24,577 nucleotides of DNA, from the NCBI RefSeq assembly GCF_000725805.1, contig NZ_JOFT01000059.1:1-24577 (forward strand). Direction: 5' to 3'. This document shows positions 15,042-22,158 of this stretch, one piece after another (position 1 is the first letter of the stretch; each line of letters opens with the position of its first letter). The notes beneath the pieces are model-generated. The model had not been told where the DNA came from, ran no database searches, and saw only the letters and a list, made by a program, of their open reading frames with translations. Origin of the DNA: Streptomyces xanthophaeus. Lineage in GTDB: Bacteria > Actinomycetota > Actinomycetes > Streptomycetales > Streptomycetaceae. The translations under genes and the position numbers were made by a program.

Positions 15042-17908
15042 CTGTTCCCCGCTCCTCATCTGCGGCTGTCTCGGTGGTGGTCGACCCGGGGTCTCCCCCG
15101 TACACCGCCCCTTGGGACCTCGAACTGCGCGGACAGCTCGACCCGGGCGCGCTGGAGCACGTATTGGGCGAGCTGGCCTCCGGTGACCCGGACCGGTCCG
15201 CGTGGCAGCACCGGCTGCTGCGGCACGCCCCCGACCACCACACGCTGCGGTTCACCGTCCCTGCGGGATCGTCCTCGTCCGCCGCGTCCGTCGTGGGACG
15301 CATCGCGGACCTGGTGACCGGCCCGCCCGGCGCCGGGCTCCCGCCCGGCCCTGCTGACGGGACGGCGACCCCAGGGCTGCGCGAGCTGGCCGTCGACCCG
15401 GCCGAGGTCCGGCACTGGACCGCGGTCGCCGAGCGCAGGTCGCGGGCGGCCGCTTCCCGCCGTTCCGCCCAGGTGACTTCGCCTGGCGAGGTTCCCGGCG
15501 CTGCCCTCCCGGCGGACGGCGACGGCGTCCGGAGCCAGGTCGGGCACATCGCTTTCACCCTGGACGAGGGCCCGACCGACCGGATCGTGAACGCCTTGGC
15601 CGTGCGGTTCGGGCTGAGCGCCGGGCAGGTGCTGACGGGCTCGTTCGCCCTGGCCCTGGCCCGCTGGCAGGGCGTCGACGAGGTCGGCTTCGACGTGCGC
15701 AGCATCCCCCGTGACGAGCCGGGGAGCCCGCGGCCCCACGCGGGCCGGGTCGCTGATCCGTACCCGGTGCAGCTCACGCTGCCCTCCGGCCTCGGCCCCC
15801 TGGAGCAACTGGCCGCCCTGGCAGGCCCGCTGGCCGCCGGGGCGGGGCGCACGGCGGACGGTGCGGGCTTCGGGGCCTGCCGCGAGTGGAGCCCCGACCC
15901 GCTGCTACGGGACGTCCTGCACGCGCTGGAGCCCGCCCGGGCACGTCTGACGCTGCCCGGACCGGGCGGAGCGCTGCCCGCAGGATCGCGGCCCGTGCAC
16001 GGTGTCGAGGCGCGTGCCGGGGTGGTCGACGGCAAGCTGCACGTCGGCCTGGACTGGGTGTCCGGTCAGCCCGGTGGAATCACCGAGACCTCCGCGGGCG
16101 CCTTCAGGGACCTGCTGCGGGAGGTGCTGGAGGACCTGGCCGCCACGTCGGGCGCACCGGTCCCCTCCGTCTTCCCGGCCACGCCCCAGCAGTCGGCGCT
16201 GTACGCGAGCGGTGACGGACGTCCCGGCACCGGCCGGCACGTCGAGCAGCTCGTGTGGGCCTGGCACGGCTCGCTCGACGCCGAACGCTTCGCCGCGGCC
16301 TGGCAGTCGGTCTTCGACTGCGAGGCGGTGCTGCGCACCGCGTTCACCGGTGGCCCCGAACCCCAGCTCATCGTGCACGGCCGGGTCACGCCGGAGATCA
16401 CCTGCCAGGTCCACCGGAGCGACGGCTGGTCAGCCCTGCTGGAGCGCGACCGGCTACGCGGCTTCGACCTGCGCTGCCCGGGACCGCTGCGCCTGACCCT
16501 GCTGAAGTCGGACGAGATCCCGTCCACCGGCACCGCCGCACCCATCCGGATCCTGCTCACCTACCACCGGGCCCTGCTCGACAGCTGGAGCGCGCACATC
16601 CTGCTGCGCGAGTTCTACCGGGCCTATCTCGCGGGCGGCTCCCTGCCCGGCGGTGAGCGCCGTCCCAACCTGTCGGACTACAACACCTGGATCGCGGCCC
16701 AGGACCTGGAACCCGCCCGGGGGTTCTGGGCGCGCTCGACGCCGCCCGACGGCGCGGCGTCCTGGCCCGGCCGGCCCTCCGGTGCCACCGGGCTGACCGG
16801 CGTCGGCCGGGCCCGGCTGCGTCTGGAGCCCGTGGAGAGCGCCCGGCTCGCGCGCTGGGCGGGCGCCTGGGGCACCACGGAGAGCAGCGTGCTCCAGGCC
16901 GTCTGGGCGATGCTGATCCACCGGGCTTCCGGTGCCACCGGGCCCGCCCCGGTCACGTTCGCGGTGACCGTTTCGGGGCGCGGCGTGCCGCTGGAGGACG
17001 TGGCCCGGATGCCGGGGCCGCTGCGCAACGCGCTGCCCATGTCCGTCGAGGTGGATCCGGCGGGCACCGTACCGGGCCTGCTGCGCCGGCTCCGTGACCG
17101 GGCCCTCGACATGGCCGCCTACGAGTGGGTCCCCGACGCGTGGATCCGTACGCAGGGCGGGCGGGCCCACGGCGCCGGTTCCGTCGGCACCGTGGTCGTC
17201 TTCGAGGATCCGCCGCACACGGTGGAGGGGCTGGCGGAAGAACTCGCCGCCCACGGCGTCCGGGTCGGCTACCCGGGCACCATCCCGGCCCGCTCCACGG
17301 CGCCCATCGGGCTGCTCGCGCAGCACGACAGCGCCGGGGGCCTGGTCCTCACCGGGGTGCACGACCGGGCCCTGCTCAGTGAGGAGGCGGCCGCCGAGCT
17401 GCTGCAGCAGAGCGCCCTGCTGCTGCGGGAGATCCCCTTGCGTCCGGGTGAGGCCACCACGGTCGCGGACGCGCTGGGGCTCCTGGAGGGCAGGGACGTG
17501 CCGCGCATGGCGCAGGGCGTCGCGGCGGGCCCGGACGGTCCGCTGGTCACCTTGCGCGCTGCGCGGGGGGAACGGGCGGGCACGATCTGTCTGATCCCGC
17601 CGCCGGGTACCCCTGCCACCTGCTACGACCTGCTGGTCCACAGCCATACGGGGCCTGAGGAACTGCTCGTGCTCACCACCGGCGCCGAGGGTGCCGAGCG
17701 CGCCCTGGCCGCGCTCGGCGACGGGCGGTCCCTGCTGCTCGGAGGGTTCTCCGGGGCCGGGGCCCTCGCCTGCGACGTCGCCTGGCGCATCGCGGCGGAC
17801 GGCGGCCGCCATCCGCGGGTCGTGCTCGCCGGCGCGGCCGCGGACGAGGTCCAGCGGGCCCGCGATCTCGCCCGGGCCCTCGAGGAGGCCGCGGACCCGG
17901 GCGCCTGA
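15038..17908 (+). CDS. Condensation-domain protein with truncated thioesterase end
   Basis: 956 aa. Residues ~20-370 resemble the later part of an epimerization/condensation domain (FGLSAGQVLTGSFALALARW, YPVQLTLPSGLGPLEQLAAL, VEARAVVDGKLHVGLDW-like region), but the expected HHxxxD segment is lost (TVPAGSSSSA near 73). Residues ~375-840 are a second condensation domain: VFPATPQQSALYAS, DRLRGFDLR, then YHRALLDSW at 509-517 in place of HHxxxDGW, so the second His (510) and the Asp (515) remain but the first His and Gly are changed. Residues ~845-956 start a thioesterase domain (ICLIPPPGTPATCYDLL, LLLGGFSGAGALA with Ser905) but stop ~50 residues later, before the usual Asp and His. There is no adenylation or carrier domain. 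The order E/C-like, C, TE suggests an NRPS end module that lost its A-T core. ATG 15038 lacks its own binding site. It may act as a stand-alone condensing/esterifying enzyme or as a scaffold. Confidence 0.8.
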   Translation: MTVPRSSSAAVSVVVDPGSPPYTAPWDLELRGQLDPGALEHVLGELASGDPDRSAWQHRLLRHAPDHHTLRFTVPAGSSSSAASVVGRIADLVTGPPGAGLPPGPADGTATPGLRELAVDPAEVRHWTAVAERRSRAAASRRSAQVTSPGEVPGAALPADGDGVRSQVGHIAFTLDEGPTDRIVNALAVRFGLSAGQVLTGSFALALARWQGVDEVGFDVRSIPRDEPGSPRPHAGRVADPYPVQLTLPSGLGPLEQLAALAGPLAAGAGRTADGAGFGACREWSPDPLLRDVLHALEPARARLTLPGPGGALPAGSRPVHGVEARAGVVDGKLHVGLDWVSGQPGGITETSAGAFRDLLREVLEDLAATSGAPVPSVFPATPQQSALYASGDGRPGTGRHVEQLVWAWHGSLDAERFAAAWQSVFDCEAVLRTAFTGGPEPQLIVHGRVTPEITCQVHRSDGWSALLERDRLRGFDLRCPGPLRLTLLKSDEIPSTGTAAPIRILLTYHRALLDSWSAHILLREFYRAYLAGGSLPGGERRPNLSDYNTWIAAQDLEPARGFWARSTPPDGAASWPGRPSGATGLTGVGRARLRLEPVESARLARWAGAWGTTESSVLQAVWAMLIHRASGATGPAPVTFAVTVSGRGVPLEDVARMPGPLRNALPMSVEVDPAGTVPGLLRRLRDRALDMAAYEWVPDAWIRTQGGRAHGAGSVGTVVVFEDPPHTVEGLAEELAAHGVRVGYPGTIPARSTAPIGLLAQHDSAGGLVLTGVHDRALLSEEAAAELLQQSALLLREIPLRPGEATTVADALGLLEGRDVPRMAQGVAAGPDGPLVTLRAARGERAGTICLIPPPGTPATCYDLLVHSHTGPEELLVLTTGAEGAERALAALGDGRSLLLGGFSGAGALACDVAWRIAADGGRHPRVVLAGAAADEVQRARDLARALEEAADPGA

Positions 17909-18002
17909 CGCGGTGCGCCGCCACAGCCTCGCTCCACCGGGCCGCGAGCGAACCTTGGAACTCTTTGGGTTCAGCCACGAGCGAGGGTGCGGAGGGATGG
18001 AC

Positions 18003-18308
18003 GTGAAGCGGATGATGCGGGCCGGTCGGCTGGCGCTGAGGAAATACTTCGTGCGTCCGTTCGCCCAAGGCCTGGTGTCCCTCGGGGTCATGTACGTGGG
18101 CTCCGACGCGTTCCGCCAGCCGCAGATCGCCACCGCGCTGGCCGCGCGTTCCTGCGACCCCTACGCGTGGTACGCCTTCGGGGACATGCAGGCGCTGCAG
18201 TCGGCCCCGGTGGGGCCGCCCCCCGCCCACCCCGAACGGCTGTGTGAGGACGTTCCGCTCTCCGATCAGGAACAGCGGCTCGCCCGCGAGCTCTGGCCGA
18301 CTCAGTAA
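18003..18308 (+). CDS. Small ~101-aa protein, DUF6059-like
   Basis: The GTG at 18003 lies six bases after GGAGGG (17991-17996); an ATG at 17997 is in frame but sits almost on the binding site, giving 103 aa. The product has a basic N-terminus (MKRMMRAGRLALRKYF), a mildly hydrophobic stretch (GLVSLGVMYVG) and the C-terminal pattern PPPAHPERLCEDVPLSDQEQ. That ending resembles the PGHPERLRPDVPLTPEE-type tail of small actinobacterial proteins I recall as DUF6059, often found beside secondary-metabolite regulators. Function is unknown. It lies 94 bases after the condensation gene in the same direction and is probably co-transcribed. Confidence 0.6.
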   Translation: MKRMMRAGRLALRKYFVRPFAQGLVSLGVMYVGSDAFRQPQIATALAARSCDPYAWYAFGDMQALQSAPVGPPPAHPERLCEDVPLSDQEQRLARELWPTQ

Positions 18309-18376
18309 GCAGCCTCCCGCCGCCGGCCTTGCACCGCCGCCGCGGGCTCTCCAGCCCTCCAGGATCGGCCGTGCGC

Positions 18377-18449
18377 CTTGAGCATGGCTAGAGGACGGAT
18401 TGGCGCTGACTTGGCGTACGGACCCTGCCTGCGCCAAGTCGCGCACAAT
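18377..18449 (+). promoter_or_regulatory. SARP-3 promoter with 11-bp repeats and an inverted copy
   Basis: CTTG, CTAG, ATTG and CTTG occur at 18377, 18388, 18399 and 18410, exactly 11 bp apart; the last two are heptamers ATTGGCG and CTTGGCG. GACTTGGCG (18408-18416) is also repeated inverted as CGCCAAGTC (18432-18440) after a 15-base spacer. CACAAT (18444-18449) is a possible -10, 27 bases after the last direct repeat, the same distance as at the 14721 site. Likely an operator for one of the SARPs, possibly SARP-3 itself. Confidence 0.5.
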
Positions 18450-18519
18450 GACTGAGGAATTTGCCTGCCCAGAATCCACGACAGGTGAAATGCGGCCCGT
18501 GGAAATGGAGAGTTCACGG

Positions 18520-19761
18520 ATGGCGAACGACAAGGTCGATGCCGGTATCGCGAGCCCTGGTAACCCGGACGCATGGCGCATCGCGGAGCTGGAACGCGAG
18601 GTCCGCGAGCTTCGCCGCACCAACAAGGCATTGCGGCGATGTGTGGCAAGAGATCTCGAACTCGAACTCGATCCCGAAAACGCCGTTGGAGGCCGTGCGG
18701 CCGCCGGTTCCGGCATGGCGAACGGCATGAGAGACGGCCTGAGGGACGGCGTCACGCAGGGCGTGACGAAGAACCTTGAGAACGCCGGCCGCAACGATCC
18801 GCCCGCGGCTTCCCGCCGGGCGGAACCGCGCGCCATGGTCGCCTTCCGTGCCCTGGGCCCGATCGAGGCCGTCGTCGGTGACCGCCTCGTCGACCTGGGA
18901 GCACCCAAGCAGCGCGCCCTGCTGGCGCTGCTGGTCAGCAGGGTGGGCCGGCCGGTGACGTTCGACGTGATCGTCGAGGAGCTGTGGACGGGCCGCCCGC
19001 CGCCGTCGGCCGTCGCCTCCGTCCAGGCGTACATCGCCAACCTGCGGCGGGCCCTGGAGCCCGGCCGGACGCCGCGCACCCAGCCCACGGTGCTGCGCAC
19101 CTACGGACGCGGCTACCTGCTGGACAGCAGGGTCGTCGAGGTCGACGTGGAGCGGTTCAGCGAACGGGCCGTCGCGGGCTGGAAGGCGCTGGACCGGGGC
19201 GATCCGCAGGGCGCGGTCCGCGAGTTCGAGGGGGGTCTGGCGCTGTGGCGCGGGTCGGCCTATGCCGAGGTGGCGGACACCGTCTACGTGCGGCCGGACG
19301 TGGCACGGCTGGAGGAACTGCGGCTGTCGGTGGTCGAGGGGCGCTGCGCGGCCCTGCTCGCGGCCGGTGCCCACGAGATCGCGGTGGCCGAGCTGGAGGC
19401 CTTCGTCCAGGACCATCCCTTGCGCGAGTACGGCTGCGAACTGCTGAGCCTGGCCCTGTACCGGGCCGGCCGGCAGGCCGACGCCCTGGCGGTACTGCGC
19501 ACCAACCAGCGGCGGCTGGCCGAGGAACTGGGGATCGATCCGCGGCTGGCGCTGCAGCTCCTGGAGAAGCAGATCCTCAACCAGGCGCCTTCCCTGGACT
19601 GGCAGCCGCATGCCCGGGTGGCCGTGAAGCCGGCCCGGCGCGCCGCGACGGTCTCGGACCAGCGCGGACTGCACTGGGGCGGCGCCCTCCGCCAGCCGCC
19701 CCATCACGGGGTGCTGCCGCGGGGGGACTTCCTGCGCCCGCGCCTGCCGGCGGAGCTGTAG
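18520..19761 (+). CDS. SARP-family activator with N-terminal coiled coil (SARP-3)
   Basis: 413 aa from ATG 18520 (GGAG nine bases upstream); upstream ATGs at 18448, 18490 and 18505 are in frame but worse placed. Residues ~20-50 (AWRIAELEREVRELRRTNKA then LRRCVARDLELELDPE) look like the leucine zipper at the end of IS3-family OrfA transposases. A flexible linker follows with five Gly-starting tetrads (GMAN GMRD GLRD GVTQ GVTK, ~65-84). The winged-helix domain spans ~107-200 (FRALGPIEAVVGDRLVDLGA, KQRALLALL, VQAYIANLRRAL, YGRGYLLD), the BTAD domain ~205-350 (RLEELRLSVVEGRCAALL, HPLREYGCELLSLALYRAG, ELGIDP). About 50 further residues are basic and unlike any domain I know. It is diverged from SARP-1 and SARP-2. 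The coiled coil probably adds a dimer interface. Confidence 0.88.
   Translation: MANDKVDAGIASPGNPDAWRIAELEREVRELRRTNKALRRCVARDLELELDPENAVGGRAAAGSGMANGMRDGLRDGVTQGVTKNLENAGRNDPPAASRRAEPRAMVAFRALGPIEAVVGDRLVDLGAPKQRALLALLVSRVGRPVTFDVIVEELWTGRPPPSAVASVQAYIANLRRALEPGRTPRTQPTVLRTYGRGYLLDSRVVEVDVERFSERAVAGWKALDRGDPQGAVREFEGGLALWRGSAYAEVADTVYVRPDVARLEELRLSVVEGRCAALLAAGAHEIAVAELEAFVQDHPLREYGCELLSLALYRAGRQADALAVLRTNQRRLAEELGIDPRLALQLLEKQILNQAPSLDWQPHARVAVKPARRAATVSDQRGLHWGGALRQPPHHGVLPRGDFLRPRLPAEL
18712..18771 (+). repeat. Five tandem 12-bp codon repeats inside SARP-3
   Basis: Five successive 12-base units, each starting GGC and encoding Gly-(Met/Leu/Val)-x-x, lie in the linker between the zipper and the DNA-binding domain. 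The units differ in sequence, so this is an old or selected amphipathic repeat and not a fresh slippage product. Confidence 0.7.
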
Positions 19762-19793
19762 TCGTACGCCGCACCAGTACGAAGCATGAAGCA

Positions 19794-19832
19794 CGAAGCC
19801 CCGCCCCCGGCAGGTCCGGGGGCGGGGCTTCG
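19794..19832. terminator. Bidirectional terminator between SARP-3 and MFS gene
   Basis: Perfect 17-bp arms CGAAGCCCCGCCCCCGG and CCGGGGGCGGGGCTTCG with a five-base loop, placed 33 bases after the SARP-3 stop and 26 bases before the convergent MFS stop. GC-rich stem without a T-tract, typical of Streptomyces; it should end both convergent transcripts. Confidence 0.9.
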
Positions 19833-19858
19833 TTCGTGCCGGGCTGTCAGGCGCCCGG

Positions 19859-21376
19859 TCAGACCTTGGCGGCCTCGGGGGCGGACGCATCTGCCATCAG
19901 CTCGGCGGCCTCGGCGTGCGCGTCGCGCTTCTCGGCGCTCACCTTGCCGAGCAGGAACAGCGCGATCAGGCCCGCGACGGCGAGTACGCCGGCAGCGACG
20001 TACAGCGCGTTCGCGTATCCGTCGGACGCCACCGCCGCGAGGTTGCCGTCCCCGGCGTGGTCGTTGACGTAGCGCAGGGCGATGGGCACCAGGGTGGCGA
20101 GGCCGAGGGCCGCACCGATCTGCTGCATCGAGGTCTGCACACCGGAGGCCAGACCGGAGTCCTGCCCGGTGACCTCGTGCAGGCCGCCGTTGATCAGCAG
20201 CGGGAAGCCCATGCCGTTGAAGAGAGCGAACACCACGAGGCCGGGGAGGACGCCGCCGACGTAGCTGGCGTCGGGACCGAAGCCGTTGGCGGCGATGAAC
20301 TGCCCCAGTGCGGCGCCGAAGAAGGCGATCACCACGAGTGGCTTCACGCCGAGCCTGGGCATCAGCGCGGTGGACACGCCCATGCCGACACCCGTCGCGA
20401 TGGTCAGCGGGATGTAGGCCAGACCCGTCTCCATCGGCGAGTAGTGCAGCACGTGCTGGAGGTACAGCGTGGCCACGAAGGCGTACGTGTAGAACGACGC
20501 GAACGACATCATGCTCACGACGTTGCTGGTCACGCGCGTGCGGTTCTTGAAGAACCGGAGCGGGATCATCGGGTCCGCTACGCGCGACTCCCACAGGACC
20601 GTGAAGACCAGCGCGGCGAAGCCACCCAGCAGCGGCAGCAGCACCGCCGAGGAACCCCACGGCTCTTCGGCAGCCTCCAGGAGGCCGTACACGACACCGA
20701 CCAGACCGACGGTGGTACCGAAGGCACCGATCAGGTCCAGGCTCTGGCCCTCACGGCGGGCCATCCGGCTCTCCGGCATCAGACGCGGGATCACCGCGAG
20801 CGCCAGCAGCACGATCGGGATGTTGATGTAGAAGACCCAGCGCCAGTCGATGAAGTCGGTCACCAGACCGCCGACGACCGAGCCGACCGCACCGCCGAGC
20901 GCGGCCAGTCCGCCCCAGATGCCCAGGGCCTTCGCGCGCTCCTTGCCGTCGGTGAACAGGACGGCGATGAGACCGAGCGCGGCCGGGGCCGCGAGCGCCT
21001 CACCGAAGCCCTGGAGGAACCGGCCGGCGACGAGCAGACCGGACGTGTTCGCGGCACCGCACATGATCGAGGAGATGCCGAAGAGCAGCACGCCCGCGAC
21101 GAAGACCCGGCGGCGGCCGAGGAGGTCCGCGATGCGCCCGCCCAGCAGCAGGAATCCGGCGGCCATCAGCAGATAGCCGTTGACCACCCAGGCAAGACCC
21201 TCGGTGGTGAAATCGAGGTCGTCCTGGATGTTGGGGAGCGCAATGTTCACCACGGTGACGTCCAGCATGAGCATGAACTGCACCGCAGTGAGCACAGCCA
21301 GCGCTTTCCAGCGCAGGGGATTGCCGCCGGACTGGCCGCCTGCGTGGTCTAGTGAATCATTGCTTAAAGTACTCAT
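19859..21376 (-). CDS. MFS drug exporter, DHA2 (EmrB/QacA) family
   Basis: 505-aa proton-driven efflux permease of the 14-TM DHA2 type. After a short polar N-terminus it has VQFMLMLDVTVVNIALPNIQ (TM1), the motif GRIADLLGRRRVFVAG (~83), FLQGFGEALAAPAALGLIAV (TM4-5) and GGAVGSVVGGLVTDFIDWRW, the motif C region of drug/H+ antiporters. It ends in a charged tail (EKRDAHAEAAELMADA). ATG at 21376 has GGGAG ~11 bases upstream. It follows the TetR-like gene by 62 bases, probably in one transcript. Codon 4 is TTA (21365-21367), which in Streptomyces needs the bldA tRNA, so export should be linked to developmental stage. Probable role is export of, and self-resistance to, the prenylated product. Confidence 0.93.
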   Translation of the reverse strand: MSTLSNDSLDHAGGQSGGNPLRWKALAVLTAVQFMLMLDVTVVNIALPNIQDDLDFTTEGLAWVVNGYLLMAAGFLLLGGRIADLLGRRRVFVAGVLLFGISSIMCGAANTSGLLVAGRFLQGFGEALAAPAALGLIAVLFTDGKERAKALGIWGGLAALGGAVGSVVGGLVTDFIDWRWVFYINIPIVLLALAVIPRLMPESRMARREGQSLDLIGAFGTTVGLVGVVYGLLEAAEEPWGSSAVLLPLLGGFAALVFTVLWESRVADPMIPLRFFKNRTRVTSNVVSMMSFASFYTYAFVATLYLQHVLHYSPMETGLAYIPLTIATGVGMGVSTALMPRLGVKPLVVIAFFGAALGQFIAANGFGPDASYVGGVLPGLVVFALFNGMGFPLLINGGLHEVTGQDSGLASGVQTSMQQIGAALGLATLVPIALRYVNDHAGDGNLAAVASDGYANALYVAAGVLAVAGLIALFLLGKVSAEKRDAHAEAAELMADASAPEAAKV

Positions 21377-21438
21377 GATGTTATTGGTCTCCCAGTGATC
21401 CGAGGCCGGACGGTTCCTGCCGCTGGCCGGTGTTTCCG

Positions 21439-21906
21439 CTAGCCGATGATGTAGCGCTCGACCGTGGGCGTGAGAAGCTCGACGATCTCGTCGACCGATG
21501 CCGACGCGATCGGCTCCACGCGCAGGACGTAACGCCACAGGAACACGCCCCAGAGCTGCGAGGCCGAGGCGTTGATGGCGATCGCCTTGATGCTGAGCTT
21601 GCCGGCGAGCTCGTCGATGCTCAGCGGGTCCTCGTCGAGGGCCACTCCCGCCTGGGCGAACACCTGGGCGGAGAACAGCTTGCGCATCGGCTCCGCGCCC
21701 TCGTCGCTGGCGACGGCGATGCGCACGGCCTCGAGGAGCTGCGGCTGCCATTCGGGGTCCTCGAAGAACTCGAGGGTGATCCGGGCGATGGTCTCGGCGA
21801 GCTTTTCGCGCGGTCCCAGGTACGCCGCGGCGCCGGCCTTCGCGAATGCCTCCCCGTACGCGGTTATGATGGCCTGCGCCTTTTCGACTTCAGCTGCTGT
21901 AGACAT
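21439..21906 (-). CDS. TetR-type C-terminal domain protein lacking the HTH
   Basis: 155 aa, all helical in appearance. The sequence AYLGPREKLAETIARITLEF, then FFEDPEWQPQLLEAVRIAVA, AEPMRKLFSAQV, LWGVFLWRYVLRVEPIASAS and LLTPTVERYIIG matches the ligand-binding/dimerization part of a TetR-family class in which ARYVLRLEPLAS and APTVQRYL are usual. The ~50-residue DNA-binding helix-turn-helix that should precede it is absent. ATG at 21906 has GGAG nine bases upstream and a repeat-bearing promoter ahead, and I see no HTH coding sequence upstream in any frame, so the gene appears to be made this way. It is upstream of, and likely co-transcribed with, the MFS gene. Possible roles: a ligand-binding partner that heterodimerises with a full TetR repressor, or a small-molecule carrier. 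Both are inference. Confidence 0.8.
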   Translation of the reverse strand: MSTAAEVEKAQAIITAYGEAFAKAGAAAYLGPREKLAETIARITLEFFEDPEWQPQLLEAVRIAVASDEGAEPMRKLFSAQVFAQAGVALDEDPLSIDELAGKLSIKAIAINASASQLWGVFLWRYVLRVEPIASASVDEIVELLTPTVERYIIG

Positions 21907-21960
21907 GTACTCACTCTCCGGGTCACAACCTTGGCTTTGCCGGTATGGTCGCCCATTCCG

Positions 21961-22011
21961 CTTGCTGTCGACTTGTCAGTCGCTTGGCGTGGACTTGGCG
22001 CCCGCTTGCAC
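21961..22011 (-). promoter_or_regulatory. Five-repeat SARP-type operator upstream of TetR-like/MFS operon
   Basis: CTTG occurs at 21961, 21972, 21983, 21994 and 22005 on the plus strand, a perfect 11-bp period over five units. Read toward the minus-strand genes these are heptamers CAGCAAG, TGACAAG, CGCCAAG, CGCCAAG and GTGCAAG with four-base spacers. This is the classical SARP geometry and close to the CGGCAAG heptamers reported for PimR (from memory). AAGGTT (21932-21927, minus) sits 28 bases beyond the last repeat as a possible -10. This is the clearest regulatory signal in the window. Confidence 0.75.
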
Positions 22012-22053
22012 TCCGGCCGGAGATGTCGTGGCGGATTCCTCGCCAAACAGTGC

Positions 22054-22089
22054 GGGGCTGCTTCTCGCGTCGGCGCGAGAAGCAGCCCC
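22054..22089 (-). terminator. Perfect 16-bp hairpin after the prenyltransferase gene
   Basis: Arms GGGGCTGCTTCTCGCG and CGCGAGAAGCAGCCCC with loop TCGG, about 70 bases past the prenyltransferase stop and before the SARP-type operator. It should end the prenyltransferase transcript and isolate the TetR-like/MFS operon. Confidence 0.88.
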
Positions 22090-22158
22090 GGTCTCATGGG
22101 CACGAAGTCTTGGGCGGAACCCGCACCGGCTGCGGGTACTCACATCACTGGGACGTGC

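Noticed and set aside
17907..18002. A frameshifted continuation of the truncated thioesterase domain after 17908
   Set aside because: No Asp or His motif of the family is readable in the following ~90 bases, and a new gene with its own ribosome binding site starts at 17997-18003.
18520..18672. A real insertion sequence because of the IS3 OrfA-like zipper
   Set aside because: No DDE integrase frame, no terminal inverted repeats and no target duplication seen; only the zipper resembles OrfA.
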